Assembly (NCBI GenBank): GCA_009760855.2
Contig: WPIO01000145.1
Coordinates: 333,001-397,000 of the forward strand
Direction of reading: 5' to 3'
Origin: Cristatella mucedo
Lineage: Eukaryota; Bryozoa; Phylactolaemata; Cristatellidae
Length of the DNA: 64,000 bases
Part shown: one piece after another, positions 1-12,297 of the stretch
Position numbering within the stretch: position 1 is the stretch's first letter
How the letters are laid out: each line of letters starts with the position of its first letter
Notes under the pieces: model-generated
Seen by the model: only the letters and a program-made list of their open reading frames with translations
Databases searched by the model: none
Told to the model about the DNA's origin: nothing
Position numbers and translations under genes: made by a program

Positions 1-35
1 GCGAGCACCTTAACCGCTAGACCAAACCAGCTCGG
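1..35 (-). mobile_element. tRNA-derived SINE family S1, fragment at window edge
   Basis: On the minus strand this reads as the tRNA-like head of SINE S1, with the A-box-like stretch GGTCTAGCGGTTAAGG. The same head occurs at 5193, 6272 and 8000. The body lies outside the window. Confidence 0.6.
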
Positions 36-202
36 CGATCTTGGTCATTAAAGGCTAGCATCTTTTACTGGGTCACACCAGGGCAATAATTGCATGGGCC
101 AAATAACAAGCTGAAGGCCTGTAAAAATTTAAAATGTATCAAAAACATGCCCATTTCAAACGAAGGTGAACATCGTTATTTCCGGATGTTGTTCTATTTT
201 AG

Positions 203-400
203 GTTGTGCCACTCCTAGCCTTGGCAATGGTACTGTCATATCGTCGGGCAGTGTCGCTGCTGGTTACGCTAATGGCACCTCTCTGCAGCTATCCTGCGCC
301 TCGGGATACGTGAACAACAGTGGCTCCTTTAGCGGCAAATGTCTTTCGAATGGCTCGTGGTCTTGGGATACTGCAGCATACCCTCTTGTGTGCGTTGAAG
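203..400 (+). CDS. CCP/Sushi module exon 1
   Basis: The acceptor is ...tctattttag and the donor is AAG|gtaggt; the exon is 198 nt, phase 1-1. It starts with Gly-Cys-Ala-Thr-Pro and contains the four cysteines in the motifs GCATP, LSCASGY, GKC and LVC. The motif SWSW replaces the usual single Trp region before the last cysteine. Sequons NGT (twice), NNS and NGS are visible. Confidence 0.85.
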
Positions 401-505
401 GTAGGTCGCACAGACAACTAGATAACGAGCTTACTTTCCAGTGAATGGTTGAATTGTGATTGTTGACATGCTGCATACAAGCGACGTGTCGCGTCGTGTA
501 TCTGT

Positions 506-506
<1 letters not shown>

Positions 507-565
<59 letters not shown>
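507..565. repeat. (CT)n microsatellite
   Basis: An almost uninterrupted CT dinucleotide run in CCP intron 1. Confidence 0.95.
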
Positions 566-965
566 AGCACTGCTTATCAACTCCGGTCCGACTTAGGCGC
601 TTTGGCCGCGTAGGCTGGGAGGCAACCATGGAAGAGCCGACAGTCGTCTGGCTGCTTCTCATCTACCTTGAGGGAAGAAAATCCACGGGCTGGCCACTCA
701 GATTGTCCTCTGGCCGCTCAGTTGGCCACTGCAAACTGTTTTCGCTGCTTCTGACATTTAGCTGGTATATTCTATCCTATTTAGACCAAGGATTTGTCCG
801 AAATGCCTTAGCTGTACTTGCAGCAATCTTTATGTCTTAAACTAGCTCTATTGGGTTGATGCGGTTGCGTAGCAATACAAACTGCCAGCTTAGATGTAGT
901 AGCTTTGCACTTCGATTTACTACCATCAGTATATATCATCGGTATGTACATGCAGTGTACATGTA

Positions 966-1093
<128 letters not shown>

Positions 1094-1543
1094 GCATTAG
1101 TCCTCACTCTCCGGCGGCGGGCTGCTTCGAGAAAACCTCCATCTGCTCATGCTTCAGTTGCACTTCTGTTGGAGCTTAGTGCTTGATTGACTGCTATCAA
1201 GTCCAATTGCATTCCAATGGCTCGTCCTCACTCAGTGTGTGCTTTAGTGAAATTAGATGTAGCTGAATTTCAGCTTTTTGACGCTGGCGAGAGTCCGTCC
1301 ACTCGAAGTTCGCTGACAACTGTAAAACTTTCCTGCATAGTCTCTTTCGCTAGAAGAAAAGTCTTATAACAATATTAAGTATATTGCTGTGAGATTTTTT
1401 AAACAGAGCGTCTTTCCTTAAAAATATGTGCTTGCGTGACAATAGAGTGCATTAAACTATGAGATGGGTAGCAAAGCGAGTATATGTGTAGCTAGAAAGA
1501 CGAATGGAATTTTAAACGAAGGTACAACATTTTTCTTTTGCAG

Positions 1544-1741
1544 GATGTCTGGCGTTTGCACTTGCCGGAAACACGCGCTTGTCCTTAGGTCTACTATCGG
1601 CGACATATCTCCTTAGCTCTACGTTGAATGTGACTTGCATGGACGGCTATATTAACATGACCACGAATGTCACCACTGGTACGTGCACACACGGAGGATA
1701 TTGGAGCTGGTCCGGAGGATCCATGATACAATGTGTGCCAG
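1544..1741 (+). CDS. CCP/Sushi module exon 2
   Basis: The acceptor is ttttgcag and the donor is CCAG|gtaaat; the exon is 198 nt, phase 1-1. Cysteines lie in GCLAF, VTCMDGY, GTC and IQC. The motif YWSWSGG matches the Trp-x-Trp signature of modules 1 and 3-5. Sequons NVT (twice) and NMT are visible. Confidence 0.85.
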
Positions 1742-3234
1742 GTAAATGCTCGATCGGCTGCAAGCATACCAAGTGCCAGGTAAGCACTGAATCCTGTTGT
1801 AAGCCAATTATTTTCTAGGTTGACACCTTGGATCTCAGTGAAGCTGGCTTGCAATTTTCAAGCAATGAAGGGCAGTTGCATTTTGAGCAGTGTCGTTTCG
1901 CAAAAGATTAATTAGATGTAAACATAAACACGATTAAGCTCACCACTGCTGATCATGGAAAATACTCACTATCACTTTGGCATCCTGCTAGATTCGTCTC
2001 TTTAGCGCTCGGGAACATCGGCTGAACCCTCGCAGCCACGTTATGACTCTCGACTTTTAAAAGCCCCCCCGATCAGCGAAAGCTCTGTTCTGGGTAGTTT
2101 GAAAGCTGCAAATACTTCTCATCACCACGTTTAGCTTCATTAGTAGATTTGTACTCCAGTTCATTAGCAAAAACTTGTTCATGCTATATTACACATGGGT
2201 AAGACGGTGATAGCTGCTACTCAACGTCGAGCAAGATCTTTTAATTTTCAATCATAATAAACTCGGCGATTCAACTCTTAAGTTGAATGTTAGTCAGCGA
2301 TTTTCCTTGTGAAACGGAGGCTAGTCGGGAAGTCATTTAAGAGGCCAAATCTTGTAGAACTGCTGAACCCAGACTGCGTTAAACTAATTAAAACCTAATA
2401 TTAATAGCAATAACAGTGCATTTTTATGGTTCCATCGCAGAACTTAATCTCTTGTCAGGCACTTTACATATGCTGCAAGGGAAGCACAACCCTAAGATTC
2501 GTGTTAAATGTGGACGCTGCTCGTTGGCGTTCGTAAGGTGGTTGCAGCCTAGAAATGTGGTTTTCCCAGCTTTCTTAATGAGATACTCTGGTTGCAGTAT
2601 CACCTCTCAGCACCCAATGGTTCACCTTAGCGTAAAATACCTGCTGCTTCAGGAATTAATTACTCCTCCTACCTTTCCCATATGTGCAATATATACATGC
2701 AGTAAAACGTGATAGCTTAGCTCTTAACGTCACTCGAAATAAGCCAGCTAAAGAGAGATAACTGTTTCTTTAAATCCCGTACGTTTAAACTCGGCTCCAG
2801 AGGCCTCCTTCTGCTAACGGAGTCTAGGTATGAGTTTTAAAAATAATTGTACTCAAATCGAGCCACGTCTATGAATTACTGATACAGCGAAAAATTTGAG
2901 ACTGGAATAGCAGTATGCTAATTGTGAGTTAGCATCGATTTTTACAATCACAGGCTTCATCACAGCTCTTAATGGTGTGTGCACAGTTCTGAGTTCCAAC
3001 TTTAGTAGTGAAACCTTAGCAGGTTCAGCCTGTGTCAGCTTAGGGTCAGTGAATAGTCTGTGAGATTTTTAAATTCCTTCTACCACGCTGGAGAGTGATC
3101 TATGGAGAAAAGCTAATAAGGCAAACGCTTGAGTTACTGCTAAGTTTAATAAGCGGTTTGAATTGGTTGCCACTGCAATGTCGACTGGATGTGCAAGTAG
3201 CATTCAATGAATCATGAATAAGTGTTTTTTATAG
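1742..3234. other. CCP intron 2, no gene seen
   Basis: The only recognisable content is a short minus-strand remnant near 2440-2490 that resembles the LINE-B 3' end (AACTTAATCTCTTGTCAGGC, then a CTTTACATATGC-like stretch). Confidence 0.5.
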
Positions 3235-3438
3235 GGTGTTCTAGCTACCCTACACTGAATAACAACACAGTGCTCCTGCTCAGTGCACTCTCTGCCCCAT
3301 TCTCGAATGGTACGGCCATACAAGTTGCGTGCGTGTCAGGTTTTATCTGGAGCAGCGGCGGGAGTGCAGTGACGTGCACCACCGGAGGCGTGTGGCAATG
3401 GTCCAACAGCACTAACTCACCGCTAAGCTGCGTTGAAG
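3235..3438 (+). CDS. CCP/Sushi module exon 3
   Basis: The acceptor is ttttttatag and the donor is GAAG|gtgggt; the exon is 204 nt, phase 1-1. Cysteines lie in GCSSYP, VACVSGF, VTC and LSC. The motif VWQWSN provides the Trp-x-Trp signature. Sequons NNT, NGT and NST are present. Confidence 0.85.
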
Positions 3439-3551
3439 GTGGGTTCAAAATGCAACACAATTTGCTTAACAAAAAACCTGCATCAGCTAATCTTGCACTT
3501 GCATGAGAATTTGCCTCGATGACTCGTACATGACTCTATGAAACGTTTCAG

Positions 3552-3749
3552 GCTGCCAGGCTCCGCTACTGAACCCAAACTCGGCTGTCGCTACTGGAAC
3601 GTTGGCCCCCACTTACATAATGGGCTCTGTGGTCAACCTAAAATGCTCTACAGGCTACATAGTCAGCACTGGTAACGCGACTGGTCTGTGCGTGAGAGGC
3701 GGAACGTGGACTTGGGCCACAAACTCAAGCCAGTTACAATGTGTTAGTG
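3552..3749 (+). CDS. CCP/Sushi module exon 4
   Basis: The acceptor is acgtttcag and the donor is AGTG|gtgagt; the exon is 198 nt, phase 1-1. Only 113 bases separate it from exon 3. The four cysteines lie in GCQAP, LKCSTGY, GLC and LQC, with TWTWAT before the last. There is no internal methionine in a good start context, so simple start-to-stop scans miss this exon. Confidence 0.85.
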
Positions 3750-5192
3750 GTGAGTAAATAGCTTCTGATCCTTGAGCTTATTTTTTTGCAGATGGAGGAC
3801 TAACAATTATATCTAAGATCAGTATAGTAATGCATGGCAGCATTACTTTGCAAGCTGATATTTCTAGATATAATGTGTTTGACTCTATTTCATTAATGTG
3901 CAAAGCAACTGATTATTTTGTGACCTTAGTACTTAAATTCTGCATACAAATTCCGGTGTGCCACTACGAAGCATTAGCCGATAGGGTGAAAAAAATTAAA
4001 AGTGAGAAATGCCATTAATACGGTCAAGATGCGGGTAAAAATAGGATGTTACTTTTTTGCTTCTCTTCCGGCAAAGATAATAAGCTAAATTGATTGGTTA
4101 TTTAAAAAATGTGTTGCCATACACTGATCTGATGAATCACCACGTAGATCCTGTTTCACAATTGCATGAATGCAGTTCATGAATCAACCCAGCTTTGTAT
4201 TAGGCTTTCAACTACTGGCTCTCGCCTAGCACGATTTCTTATCCAAGTTATAGGCGTTTTTGGAGACAAACAATGTCGTACAAATTTAAATTATTTTGTC
4301 GAAAGGAATACATTGTATTTATTATTGGCCCACTCTCAATATTGATGCGAATAAAATTTAAACATTTGAAATACATGTGAAATGAATTTAAATGCGCAGC
4401 AGAAGAAGCCGAGAGCCATTACTGTCTGCTGTCTGTGAGTTATTATTATTATTATTATTAACATTATTAATATTATGTCGTTAGTACAAAGCAGCACTAT
4501 AGAGCTCTATAGAGGTTAGAGGCTTCCTGGTGCATTCTTCCTCCTGCAGGCAGACGTTTAATGCATTGTGAATCACGCTAAAGCGTCCTTCGTTATTAGG
4601 AATAATTTAGGCCGGGCATAAATGGGTTACACACTACTATCTGAAGCATAGAAGACAAATATGCTTACACGTTTTAGGTCAAGGGTTGCCATTTTCCGGC
4701 AAAAAACATCATTTGGTCTAAACCATTGACGTCCACAATCCGTAACCTAATGCAGCATTGTGCAATGACTAGACAGGATTTTGACTTACATTAGCTTCAA
4801 TGCGACATGCAATGACAGTTTAAGAATTGATAGCTCAAGTATATATTTCCGTGTTCAAGCTGCCTATCATACCTGGTGGCACTTGGAAAACTTCGTTTAG
4901 ATCATCTTTTTGAATCTGCTAATCCCCAACTGGTAAGAATAATACACACATTTTACAATTAGAATCTGACTATTTACGATGTGTGCCACTCTACGATCAC
5001 CCAAGAGCAGGCTGCTTGTCAACCAAGGTCATAGTTTAGTAAAACGTGTAGGTGAGTTTGGAGACTCTGTCGTACTGGAGGGCTTTGAGGGATCAAAGTG
5101 TGGATACAGCTGTGCGTTATTAATATAGAATTGAAAGCCTAGATTTTTCTTGTTGATCATATCGGCAAAAGGGAGAGAACTAATTATTTTTC
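3750..5192. other. CCP intron 4, first part; no gene seen
   Basis: Unique AT-rich sequence with a short (ATT)n run at about 4439-4476. No additional CCP exon was found here. Confidence 0.5.
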
Positions 5193-5337
5193 CGAGCTGG
5201 TTCGGTCTAGAGGTTAAGGTGCTCGCCCCGACCAAGGTCTGGCTGAGGTCTTGGGCTCGAGCCCCATGGCATGTGCGAAGCCTGAAGCGAGAAGAGCGCC
5301 TGAATAGAGATAAGTTCTCTTGGGGCGCTACACTAAT
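5193..5337 (+). mobile_element. tRNA-derived SINE S1
   Basis: It begins GAGCTGGTTCGGTCTAGAGG, an A-box-like pol III element, and has the B-box-like GGGCTCGAGCCCC. The body ends GTTCTCTTGGGGCGC. Other copies lie at 1-35, 6272, 8000 and 55581. Confidence 0.7.
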
Positions 5338-6005
5338 TAATTATATTGTATTTTATTTATTTTTTAGAATCCGAACAAGCAGGCAGCTCTTAGTTACTTC
5401 GTACTTTGGTTTTTTCATCGGATGCTCTTCGCCGTGTGCATCGATATTGTGTAATCTCTCACTAAGATAGGGCCTAAGCCATAGCAGTACAGTGCCAGTG
5501 ATTCCCGGGCGAGACGACAGACGCTCTGCTTTGTGGTAATTCAACAGCCTCACTTGCATAGCGGGAAGAGAAGCACACCATCCATCAACACCGCTTGCAG
5601 TTGGCAGTGAATGACTATTCACTGAACGACTCCACGACCTGAGTCGTGAAGAGCGCGCAAGTTATTTCTTTGCCAAGACCAAAGCTGGTTAGAAGAGGCT
5701 AGCGTCTTGCAAACAAGCAGGACAATACGCCATTAGCTACCCCCTACGGAGCCCTTATTTACTAATATGGATCGTTAAAGTGCCTCGTATAATTTTGCAA
5801 GATCTCGAAATTTGGCAGTTTCATTTTGCTGCGCTACTATTTTGTATAAGGCTGCCATCCCTGGTGATTCCGCCTTGCCACATCTAGCTGCTTGGGCTAT
5901 CGATCCGCTTACCGAAAGTTGGTGATAGTATTTTGAACGGCGAATTCGTCAACTCAAAGCCGCATTTCAGTCGCCCTCTTACAACCAAGACCCTCACTGT
6001 TTCAG

Positions 6006-6152
6006 CAGCACCGCTACCATTCCCTCGAAACATTGTCACAGCAGTGCACTCTGGGTGCAGCATTTTTGTACTGACATGCGACCGAACTTTAAGCAACAGT
6101 ACGGAGGGACATTATTACTTGTTTTGCGATCTGCAAAGCTCGAACACCGAGA
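6006..6152 (+). pseudogene. Possible decayed CCP module exon
   Basis: After the acceptor-like tgtttcag, a phase-1 frame reads APLPFPRNI, then a Gly-Cys, LTCDR and LFCDL. These recall the proline, glycine and the second and third cysteines of a CCP module, and the entry phase matches the real CCP exons. The Trp and last cysteine are missing and the frame reaches a stop just after a weak gttaag donor-like site. It may be a broken module or chance. Confidence 0.25.
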
Positions 6153-6271
6153 GTTAAGGGGTTCCGTGTTGTTTAGCCACTCAGTGTATGTATACACGAA
6201 TGGTACGGGTCCTATTCCCATTTCTAGGAAATTAATGCTAGCCAACCAGTATTACAAAAAATAAAAATAAA

Positions 6272-6409
6272 ATAATTCATTTGGATAGCGCCCCAAGAGC
6301 ACCGAATCTCTATTCAGCCGCTTTGCATTTGCTTTGGAGCTCGAACTCACGACCTCCGCGAGACCTTGGTCGGGGCAGTTACCCTAACCGCTGGACCAAA
6401 TCAGCTTGG
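6272..6409 (-). mobile_element. tRNA-derived SINE S1
   Basis: Reverse-complement copy: gcgccccaagag body, cgaactcacgacc B-box region, and ctaaccgctggaccaaatca as the A-box region. Confidence 0.7.
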
Positions 6410-6608
6410 CATTAAGTCCTTTTTTGAGATATACGTAGCTGACTTACGCAAATTCAAAAGCATATTGATTTATTATGGTCCTTGAATACATAATATGCTA
6501 CAGCGACATTAAAGATATGATATTAACTTTACCTTTTGAGATTTACAAGTATCACTCAGAGATGCAATTGCATTGACCTTAACGCTCCGACTTTATCTTA
6601 CTCCAGCA

Positions 6609-6681
<73 letters not shown>

Positions 6682-6690
6682 TGTGCGTAT
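6609..6690. repeat. (AT)n-(GT)n compound microsatellite
   Basis: AT repeat followed by a long GT repeat with a few interruptions. Confidence 0.95.
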
Positions 6691-7360
6691 GTATACAGCA
6701 GCCATCTAAACGGCTCTTAAGTTTCTTATCAAAGGCAGAATGGAAGACAAAACAGTGCTCCAGCCTAGGCCGAAGGTGTCCCAGAGTATTTATGAGAAGT
6801 TTTGTATTCAGCCTGCTTATGGCCTTAGAGCTCATTCAGCATTAGATTTTAAGGAAGCTTACAATCTTACATCTGTGCCTTTAAATTTGTAAAGATTAGT
6901 TGCTGTCTTGTAAGATATCTAGCACGTGAGACGTCAGACAAGTAGTACTAGATCACGATGACCATGGCGGTCTGTGCACCGACTATACTGTGAAGCATTG
7001 CAACATCTGAATGTAGAAGCCTCCTTACTGAGCCGCATGTCAACTTCAAAGCTCAGCTTCGTCCCTTCTTTTTCGAACGTCACCCTATCTATTTAAATAT
7101 TTCCTACATTGAATGCTTTAAATCTTACCATCCACTCTCTGGCTCAACTCGTAAAGCTATGACGTAGGTGACTTTCACTTCACTCCGAAGTCTTGCACTG
7201 CCTGGAACTAACTCCTAACTGACATCACGACATCCACCAATTGGACGAAACCGGTATCAACAGTAGGCATTCGGTTAATCAGTCGCAGTCGCTGATCTAG
7301 CTGAGTGTCATCTAAAAAGAAGTTTTAGCTCATGCCCTGAACGTGTGGCTAGTATACTCC

Positions 7361-7580
7361 AATAATAATAATAATAATAATGCACTAGATAAATCGCCCT
7401 CAGAGAACTCAATCTCTCTCTAGGCGCTTTACATTTTCTGCAAAGGGAAATGCAATTGAATGGTGAGTAATGTTATGCTTGATAAACAAACAAAATGAAT
7501 AACACGGTTAGGGGTGACATGCACAGGGTCAGCATGCAAATGTGGTTAGTGGAAGGACTCCAAGTTAGTACTCCAAGTGG
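7361..7580 (-). mobile_element. LINE-B 3' end with (AAT)n tail
   Basis: On the plus strand an (AAT)n run is followed by CCTCAGAGAACTCAATCTCT, CGCTTTACATTTTCTGC and GGGGTGACATGCACAGGGTC. The same sequence recurs at 10298, 22085 (inverted) and 33000 (inverted). The trinucleotide tail is typical of CR1/L2-type LINE 3' ends. Confidence 0.65.
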
Positions 7581-7626
7581 CTCACACCGATGGCAAACAG
7601 CTGAAGGCCGAGAGGCGACTCTCTTT

Positions 7627-7629
<3 letters not shown>

Positions 7630-7675
<46 letters not shown>
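7630..7675. repeat. (CT)n microsatellite
   Basis: CT dinucleotide run. Confidence 0.95.
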
Positions 7676-7677
<2 letters not shown>

Positions 7678-7759
7678 GGAAACAAAATGGAACTCCAATG
7701 TTGACTGGCCTGTTTCACTTCTACGCATCACGTACTGAACTTTAATCGGACAAGTAATC

Positions 7760-7800
7760 AGCTTGTGAGTGTCTTGAATCATTCAAGACACTCACAAGCT
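7760..7800. repeat. Perfect 20-bp palindrome with 1-nt spacer
   Basis: Left arm 7760-7779 (AGCTTGTGAGTGTCTTGAAT) and right arm 7781-7800 are exact reverse complements separated by a single C. It lies in CCP intron 4. Confidence 0.9.
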
Positions 7801-7999
7801 AGCTATACTCATTGCCGGTCTCAATTGTCAATTATAATATTAAAACTCAAGTTTGGCTACTTTTAGATAACGAATATTGCCAAAATGAGAACCCAGTTTA
7901 GCAAGGAGTACGACTGACGACTACTTTACACTTTTGTGACGCTGCCTGTGAGATTTCGGCTACTATCGCTATTCATGATCCCTGGTTTAAAAAAAATAA

Positions 8000-8136
8000 A
8001 TATAGCATTTATATAGCACCCCAAGAGAACTTAATCTCTATTCAGGCGCTTCACATATGCCTCGGGGCTCGAGCCCACGACCTCAGTCAGACCTTGATCG
8101 GGGCGAGCACCTTAGCCACTAGACCAAACCAACTCC
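8000..8136 (-). mobile_element. tRNA-derived SINE S1
   Basis: The best-preserved reverse copy: atagcaccccaagagaactt body, ggctcgagcccacgacc B-box region, and cttagccactagaccaaacc A-box region. Confidence 0.75.
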
Positions 8137-9388
8137 CGCCTTCAGTGGTCTGCAACTGCCACGAAAGTCGGAAACTCGCTTGGTGTCATCATCTGCGTAG
8201 TTCCTACACAGAATCACTTGATTGCTGGCTACACTGGCCCCCGATCGAGCATCGAATCGATTTCCAGGTCTCATCTCTCCTTCCAGGTTGCATCTCTCCG
8301 AGCTCGCTTCAGACTTCGGTAGCCATCTGCAATGGTATGGCCTAATTAGAGTTTCAGCTAAAGACGAAGCACTTTCCTCAGCTTCATCGAGTTGCTTCTT
8401 TTTTTCTCCTTGCGATTGGCATGCATAATTCCGGGCATTTTATAAATCGGTTGGCCTGAAAATCTTCTCGCGTGCTAGAGCGTGCTTGTCTTAGCATGAT
8501 ACTCGAGTGAATTTAAATGCTTGCCTAAATATGACATCGTGCACAATATTTAGCCTTGGTTATGGCTTCTCTTGCATCGAGCCGTGCGGGGCAAAGAAAA
8601 AAAGTTTATTTCTCATGGGCTGCTACACAAGCGACCTACTATAACTATTACTCCTACCATTAATTTTTACGATAGCTGCCGATAAATAGACTAGCATGGA
8701 AGCATAGATGTTACTAACATTTTAACTATTTAGAATTTTTTGAGACTCGTTGAGTAGAAGTTTCAATTAAATTATGTTGATTGAATTCAGACTAATAATA
8801 ATATTGGTATTAGGTCATTTAAAAAGTGACTTAATTGACTTCTCTCTCAGCATTATATTGACTTCGTTAGGTATTGATTAACTGCTGCATAAAAAATCGT
8901 TTACATTAAGAGCCAACGAGCTGATAACTGGGTGATAACTTTCTAGGACCAACCAAAACGCTTTCCTTGGTCCGCTTCCCTCAGAGGTTTGACTTTACAC
9001 AAGTCAGCCGAAGCCACTGGTTCTTGGGCATGGACGCACTTGTAGCAGTTGGGCCTCACCACTGCTTGGCAGCTGAGAGCAGACCCTGGCTGTTGCTAAT
9101 CTGACAGACTCCGAGGAACTGCTGTCGGCGGCCGGTTGCACTCAATCGGGGCATCCATATCCGGTGGCAGGCTGCTGAGCAGAACTGGACCTGCAGAAGA
9201 CGTTTAGGCGAGCTCTAGAAGAGTAGCAAGCTAGAAGGGTTGTGATCGCTAGTGCTTAGGCTTGCAAGCGCTACAGGCGAGACACCCAAACAGAAAATAC
9301 CGGTGATTACAAGTACCATACTTTTAATTGGGTATCTGCACTGCTTGTTTCAGAAGCTGTTGCACGAAGTTCTTTTTGTTTACTTCAG
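8137..9388. other. CCP intron 4, last part; no gene seen
   Basis: No exon, RNA gene or known repeat recognised. Confidence 0.4.
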
Positions 9389-9589
9389 GTTGCATACCTC
9401 CAACGCTGAATGCAAACACGGAAGTCGTAGCAACGTCGGGTAGTCTTCTGGGCAACTACGTTCTCGGAGCTCAGATTCGTGCAAGGTGTAGTGCTCATTA
9501 CCTTTGGCTGAGCGGGGGCACGAACGCAACCTGCGCTATTGGCGGCCTTTGGAGCTGGACACTCGGATCTCAGATCACTTGCTACGCCC
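9389..9589 (+). CDS. CCP/Sushi module exon 5
   Basis: The acceptor is gtttacttcag and the donor is GCCC|gtaagt; the exon is 201 nt, phase 1-1. Cysteines lie in GCIPP, ARCSAHY, ATC and ITC. LWSWTLG places it with modules 1-4 in the Trp-x-Trp subgroup. Confidence 0.85.
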
Positions 9590-9754
9590 GTAAGTAAGAC
9601 GCTTCTCGAACTTTTGCGTCTGGCGCACTCACTAAGCCGTGAAATAATTTCTAGCACCTTCGGCGTCTCGCCATCATCACTTCTTCCACCACTTTGTTCT
9701 TAATTCCCCTTTATTTCATTGAAGAAAAGAAAACAATAACGAGGTTAAATTTTT

Positions 9755-10262
9755 CAGGTTTCATTTCTAGAGAACTTAATCTTGTCCTAGGTCACTTTGC
9801 ATATGCTGTAGAGGAAGCTTGATCAAATGGTTTATTGTAGTATGCTCCATGTCAACAAGCCTAGTATGATTTGAGGTGGCATGCATAGGGTCAGCAAGTA
9901 GCTATGGGTAGTGGACTATTCACAGTGTCGGCAAGCATTAGCACACAAAGGACGAATAAGACCTATTAACTGCTGGGACAAACAGGTACATTTTTTAACT
10001 TCTTTTTAAATGTCCACAGGTCAGGGGATGTCGTGACATTAGTCGGGAGGTTATTTCTAGGATTTTGGTGAATAAGTACCAAAGATATGGTTTCTAAAGG
10101 ATTTGAGGTTCACACGAGGTGTAGCTAAAGGATTCGATTCAGAAAGAGGTTGGCACGCCTGGAGAGAAAGTAGATCTGATAGGTAGGCTAAAGAATAAAA
10201 GGACTTAAAAGTGATTGACAGATACTTAAAGTCAATCTGCTGCTTGACTAGGAACCAGTCCA
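9755..10262 (-). mobile_element. LINE-B 3' part
   Basis: The plus strand carries AGAGAACTTAATCTTGTCCT, GGTGGCATGCATAGGGTCAG and a region corresponding to the encoded C-terminal end. It aligns by eye with 10298-10700 and with the inverted copy at 22085-22470. The reading frame is broken. Confidence 0.6.
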
Positions 10263-10297
10263 GGTCTGCAAGAAGTGATGCGTCAACTGACGCTTAA

Positions 10298-11640
10298 TTG
10301 TAATAATACCATTAATAATACATTTGATATAGCTCCTCATAGAGCCCAATATCTCCCTAGGCACTTTACATTTTCTGCAAGGAAGGACGATTGAATGGTT
10401 TACGGTAGCATGCTCAATGACAAAAAGCATAACATGGTTAGGGGTGACATGCACAGGCTCAGCATGCAAATATGGTTTGTGCCAGTATAAACAGTGTAAG
10501 CACGCATTAGCACGTAAAGGACGAATCACATCGACCCTCTATATGCTGGGACAGATAGATGCGTTTTTAGTTTCTTTTAAAATGTGGTCAATTCAGGGGC
10601 TCAGGACAAACAAGCCTAGCCTGCAGAGTTTTGCACCAACTGTAAGCGATTGATTGCACAGGCGGGTAGACTAGCACAAGATGTGGTGCATAAGTCAAAG
10701 TGGGATGTCAAAAATGCATGGAATAATTTAGATTAGTATCCCTCCCTAAGCCAGCGTGAATTTTAGAAATTTCGCATAGCTGAAAGTTGGCAGACTGTAT
10801 CGTCAAGCTAATTTAGTCGTCTAATGAAAGGTCACTTTGGAAAAAGACACCTAGATTCTGTGACGATGGAACAGAAGATATGATGGAAGAGCCTATTTGA
10901 AGCGTTAGGTTTTCCCATTTCGGGAATCCAACTTGTTTACCCATAACTAGAAAGTTGGTTTTATCATCATTCAATTTAAGAAAGTTTGTTGCAATGCCTT
11001 GTTAAAGATGCCTTGGGTCTCTCATAGGACGTGAATTTATTTAGTGCTGTCTAGACGAGATGAGAGGCGCTCGAAAAAGACTCGATGATCAATAGTGCCA
11101 AAACTGCCAAAAGATAAAGCAAAACAAGCAGTGAGACTCCACCCAACTTTGTATTCTTAAGACGGTCGTTATACACCTGAAGCCATGCTGACTCCTCGAG
11201 TGGCGATTAGCTCTAAAAGCACAAAGTAACTTGCTAGCTTCAGTTCAAAGTATCAATGGAAGAGTTACGCTGGTCTTCCACAACTTGTTTTAATGTCTAT
11301 GATGGAAAGAAATAGTAGAGGGGGACTGGGCGGAACAAGCTTTGGCTCTCTGTAGCTAGTGGTGCTTTCTTATTAAGTGGCCTGAATAGAGCTTTTTTGA
11401 AAGTTACTGGGACATGACCTGAGGCTAATGACAGAGGTGCTGTACGTAGTTGGCGGACAGGAGTCCAGAGAGCACTCTGCGACTATAGGGATAGACTTTC
11501 TGATCGTGTCTATCTTACTGACAAAGAAGCTAGAGAAACGATAAGAAAATGGTTCACTACTTAAGAATCTGCAATAGTGATCCTGTGCCTGTCGATGAAC
11601 CATCTGTAGTGATCATTTGTATGTTTTTCAAGATTTCGCT
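10298..11640 (-). mobile_element. LINE-B, longer copy with reverse-transcriptase remnants
   Basis: The minus strand runs from an N-terminal RT segment near 11540 (SSFFVSKIDTIRKSIP, like the RF..FF..KI..IR block upstream of CR1/L2-type RT) to a DDKT-type segment near 10970-10990 and an F.SDLSLDD-like segment near 10830, ending in the 3' block at 10300-10500. The frame is broken, much of the central RT is deleted, and no intact ORF remains. It lies directly upstream of CCP exon 6, inside the intron and antisense to the gene. Confidence 0.6.
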
Positions 11641-11809
11641 TAGTAGACCTTGATGCCTAGAGTAAAGAAAATGCTCTTTTGCCGTAGTAACTTCATATTG
11701 GCAATGCTATTTTATCTCTTTGATTGCCTTTGCATGATTTTCTCAAATCAATTAGTTACAGCAATAGTGTGAGTCTGGCGAATGAGGATTTTTTGATTGA
11801 TTTTTGTAG

Positions 11810-12019
11810 CACCACCTTGTGGAAAACCTTCCAACCAGACAAATGCATTTTATACAATGATTTCGAACACTTACGAATCGGTCGTTAACTATACGTGTGC
11901 TGAGGGATACGTCATTCAAAGTGTAGACGGAGTTTACGATCCACTCAGCAGAAGAACCGCACACAGTACAACATGTCAAGCAAACAGCACTTGGTCTGCC
12001 TTTAAGTACAACTGCTCTA
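11810..12019 (+). CDS. CCP/Sushi module exon 6
   Basis: The acceptor is tttttgtag and the donor is CTCTA|gtacgt; the exon is 210 nt, phase 1-1. Cysteines lie in PPCGKP, YTCAEGY, TTC and YNC. A single Trp (STWSAF) replaces the Trp-x-Trp motif of modules 1-5, and there is a longer loop after the second cysteine. Confidence 0.85.
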
Positions 12020-12099
12020 GTACGTGAATTCGGAAGTCATACTTGTAGCCGAGATTCGTAGACTGCCTTGCTCTAATGATCAAAGCGTTTTGATTTCAG

Positions 12100-12297
12100 A
12101 GATCGACTGTTTACCTATTACGTTTGATGAAAAAACAATCCAACAGCCTTACAATCAGACTACCTTCGAAAGCCTTATTTTTGTGCAGTGCAGCATTGGT
12201 TACTACTTCGAATACAATAAGGGATATTTTCCTATTGCACTTGCATTAACATGTAATTCTTCTGGCCTGTGGAATCCAAAGCCAATTAATTGTACAG
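12100..12297 (+). CDS. CCP/Sushi module exon 7
   Basis: The acceptor is tgatttcag and the donor is TACAG|gtaagt; the exon is 198 nt, phase 1-1, only 80 bases after exon 6. Cysteines lie in DCLPI, VQCSIGYY, LTC and INC, with LWNPKP before the last. Like module 6 it lacks Trp-x-Trp. The strong gtaagt donor implies at least one more downstream exon, which was not identified. Confidence 0.85.
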
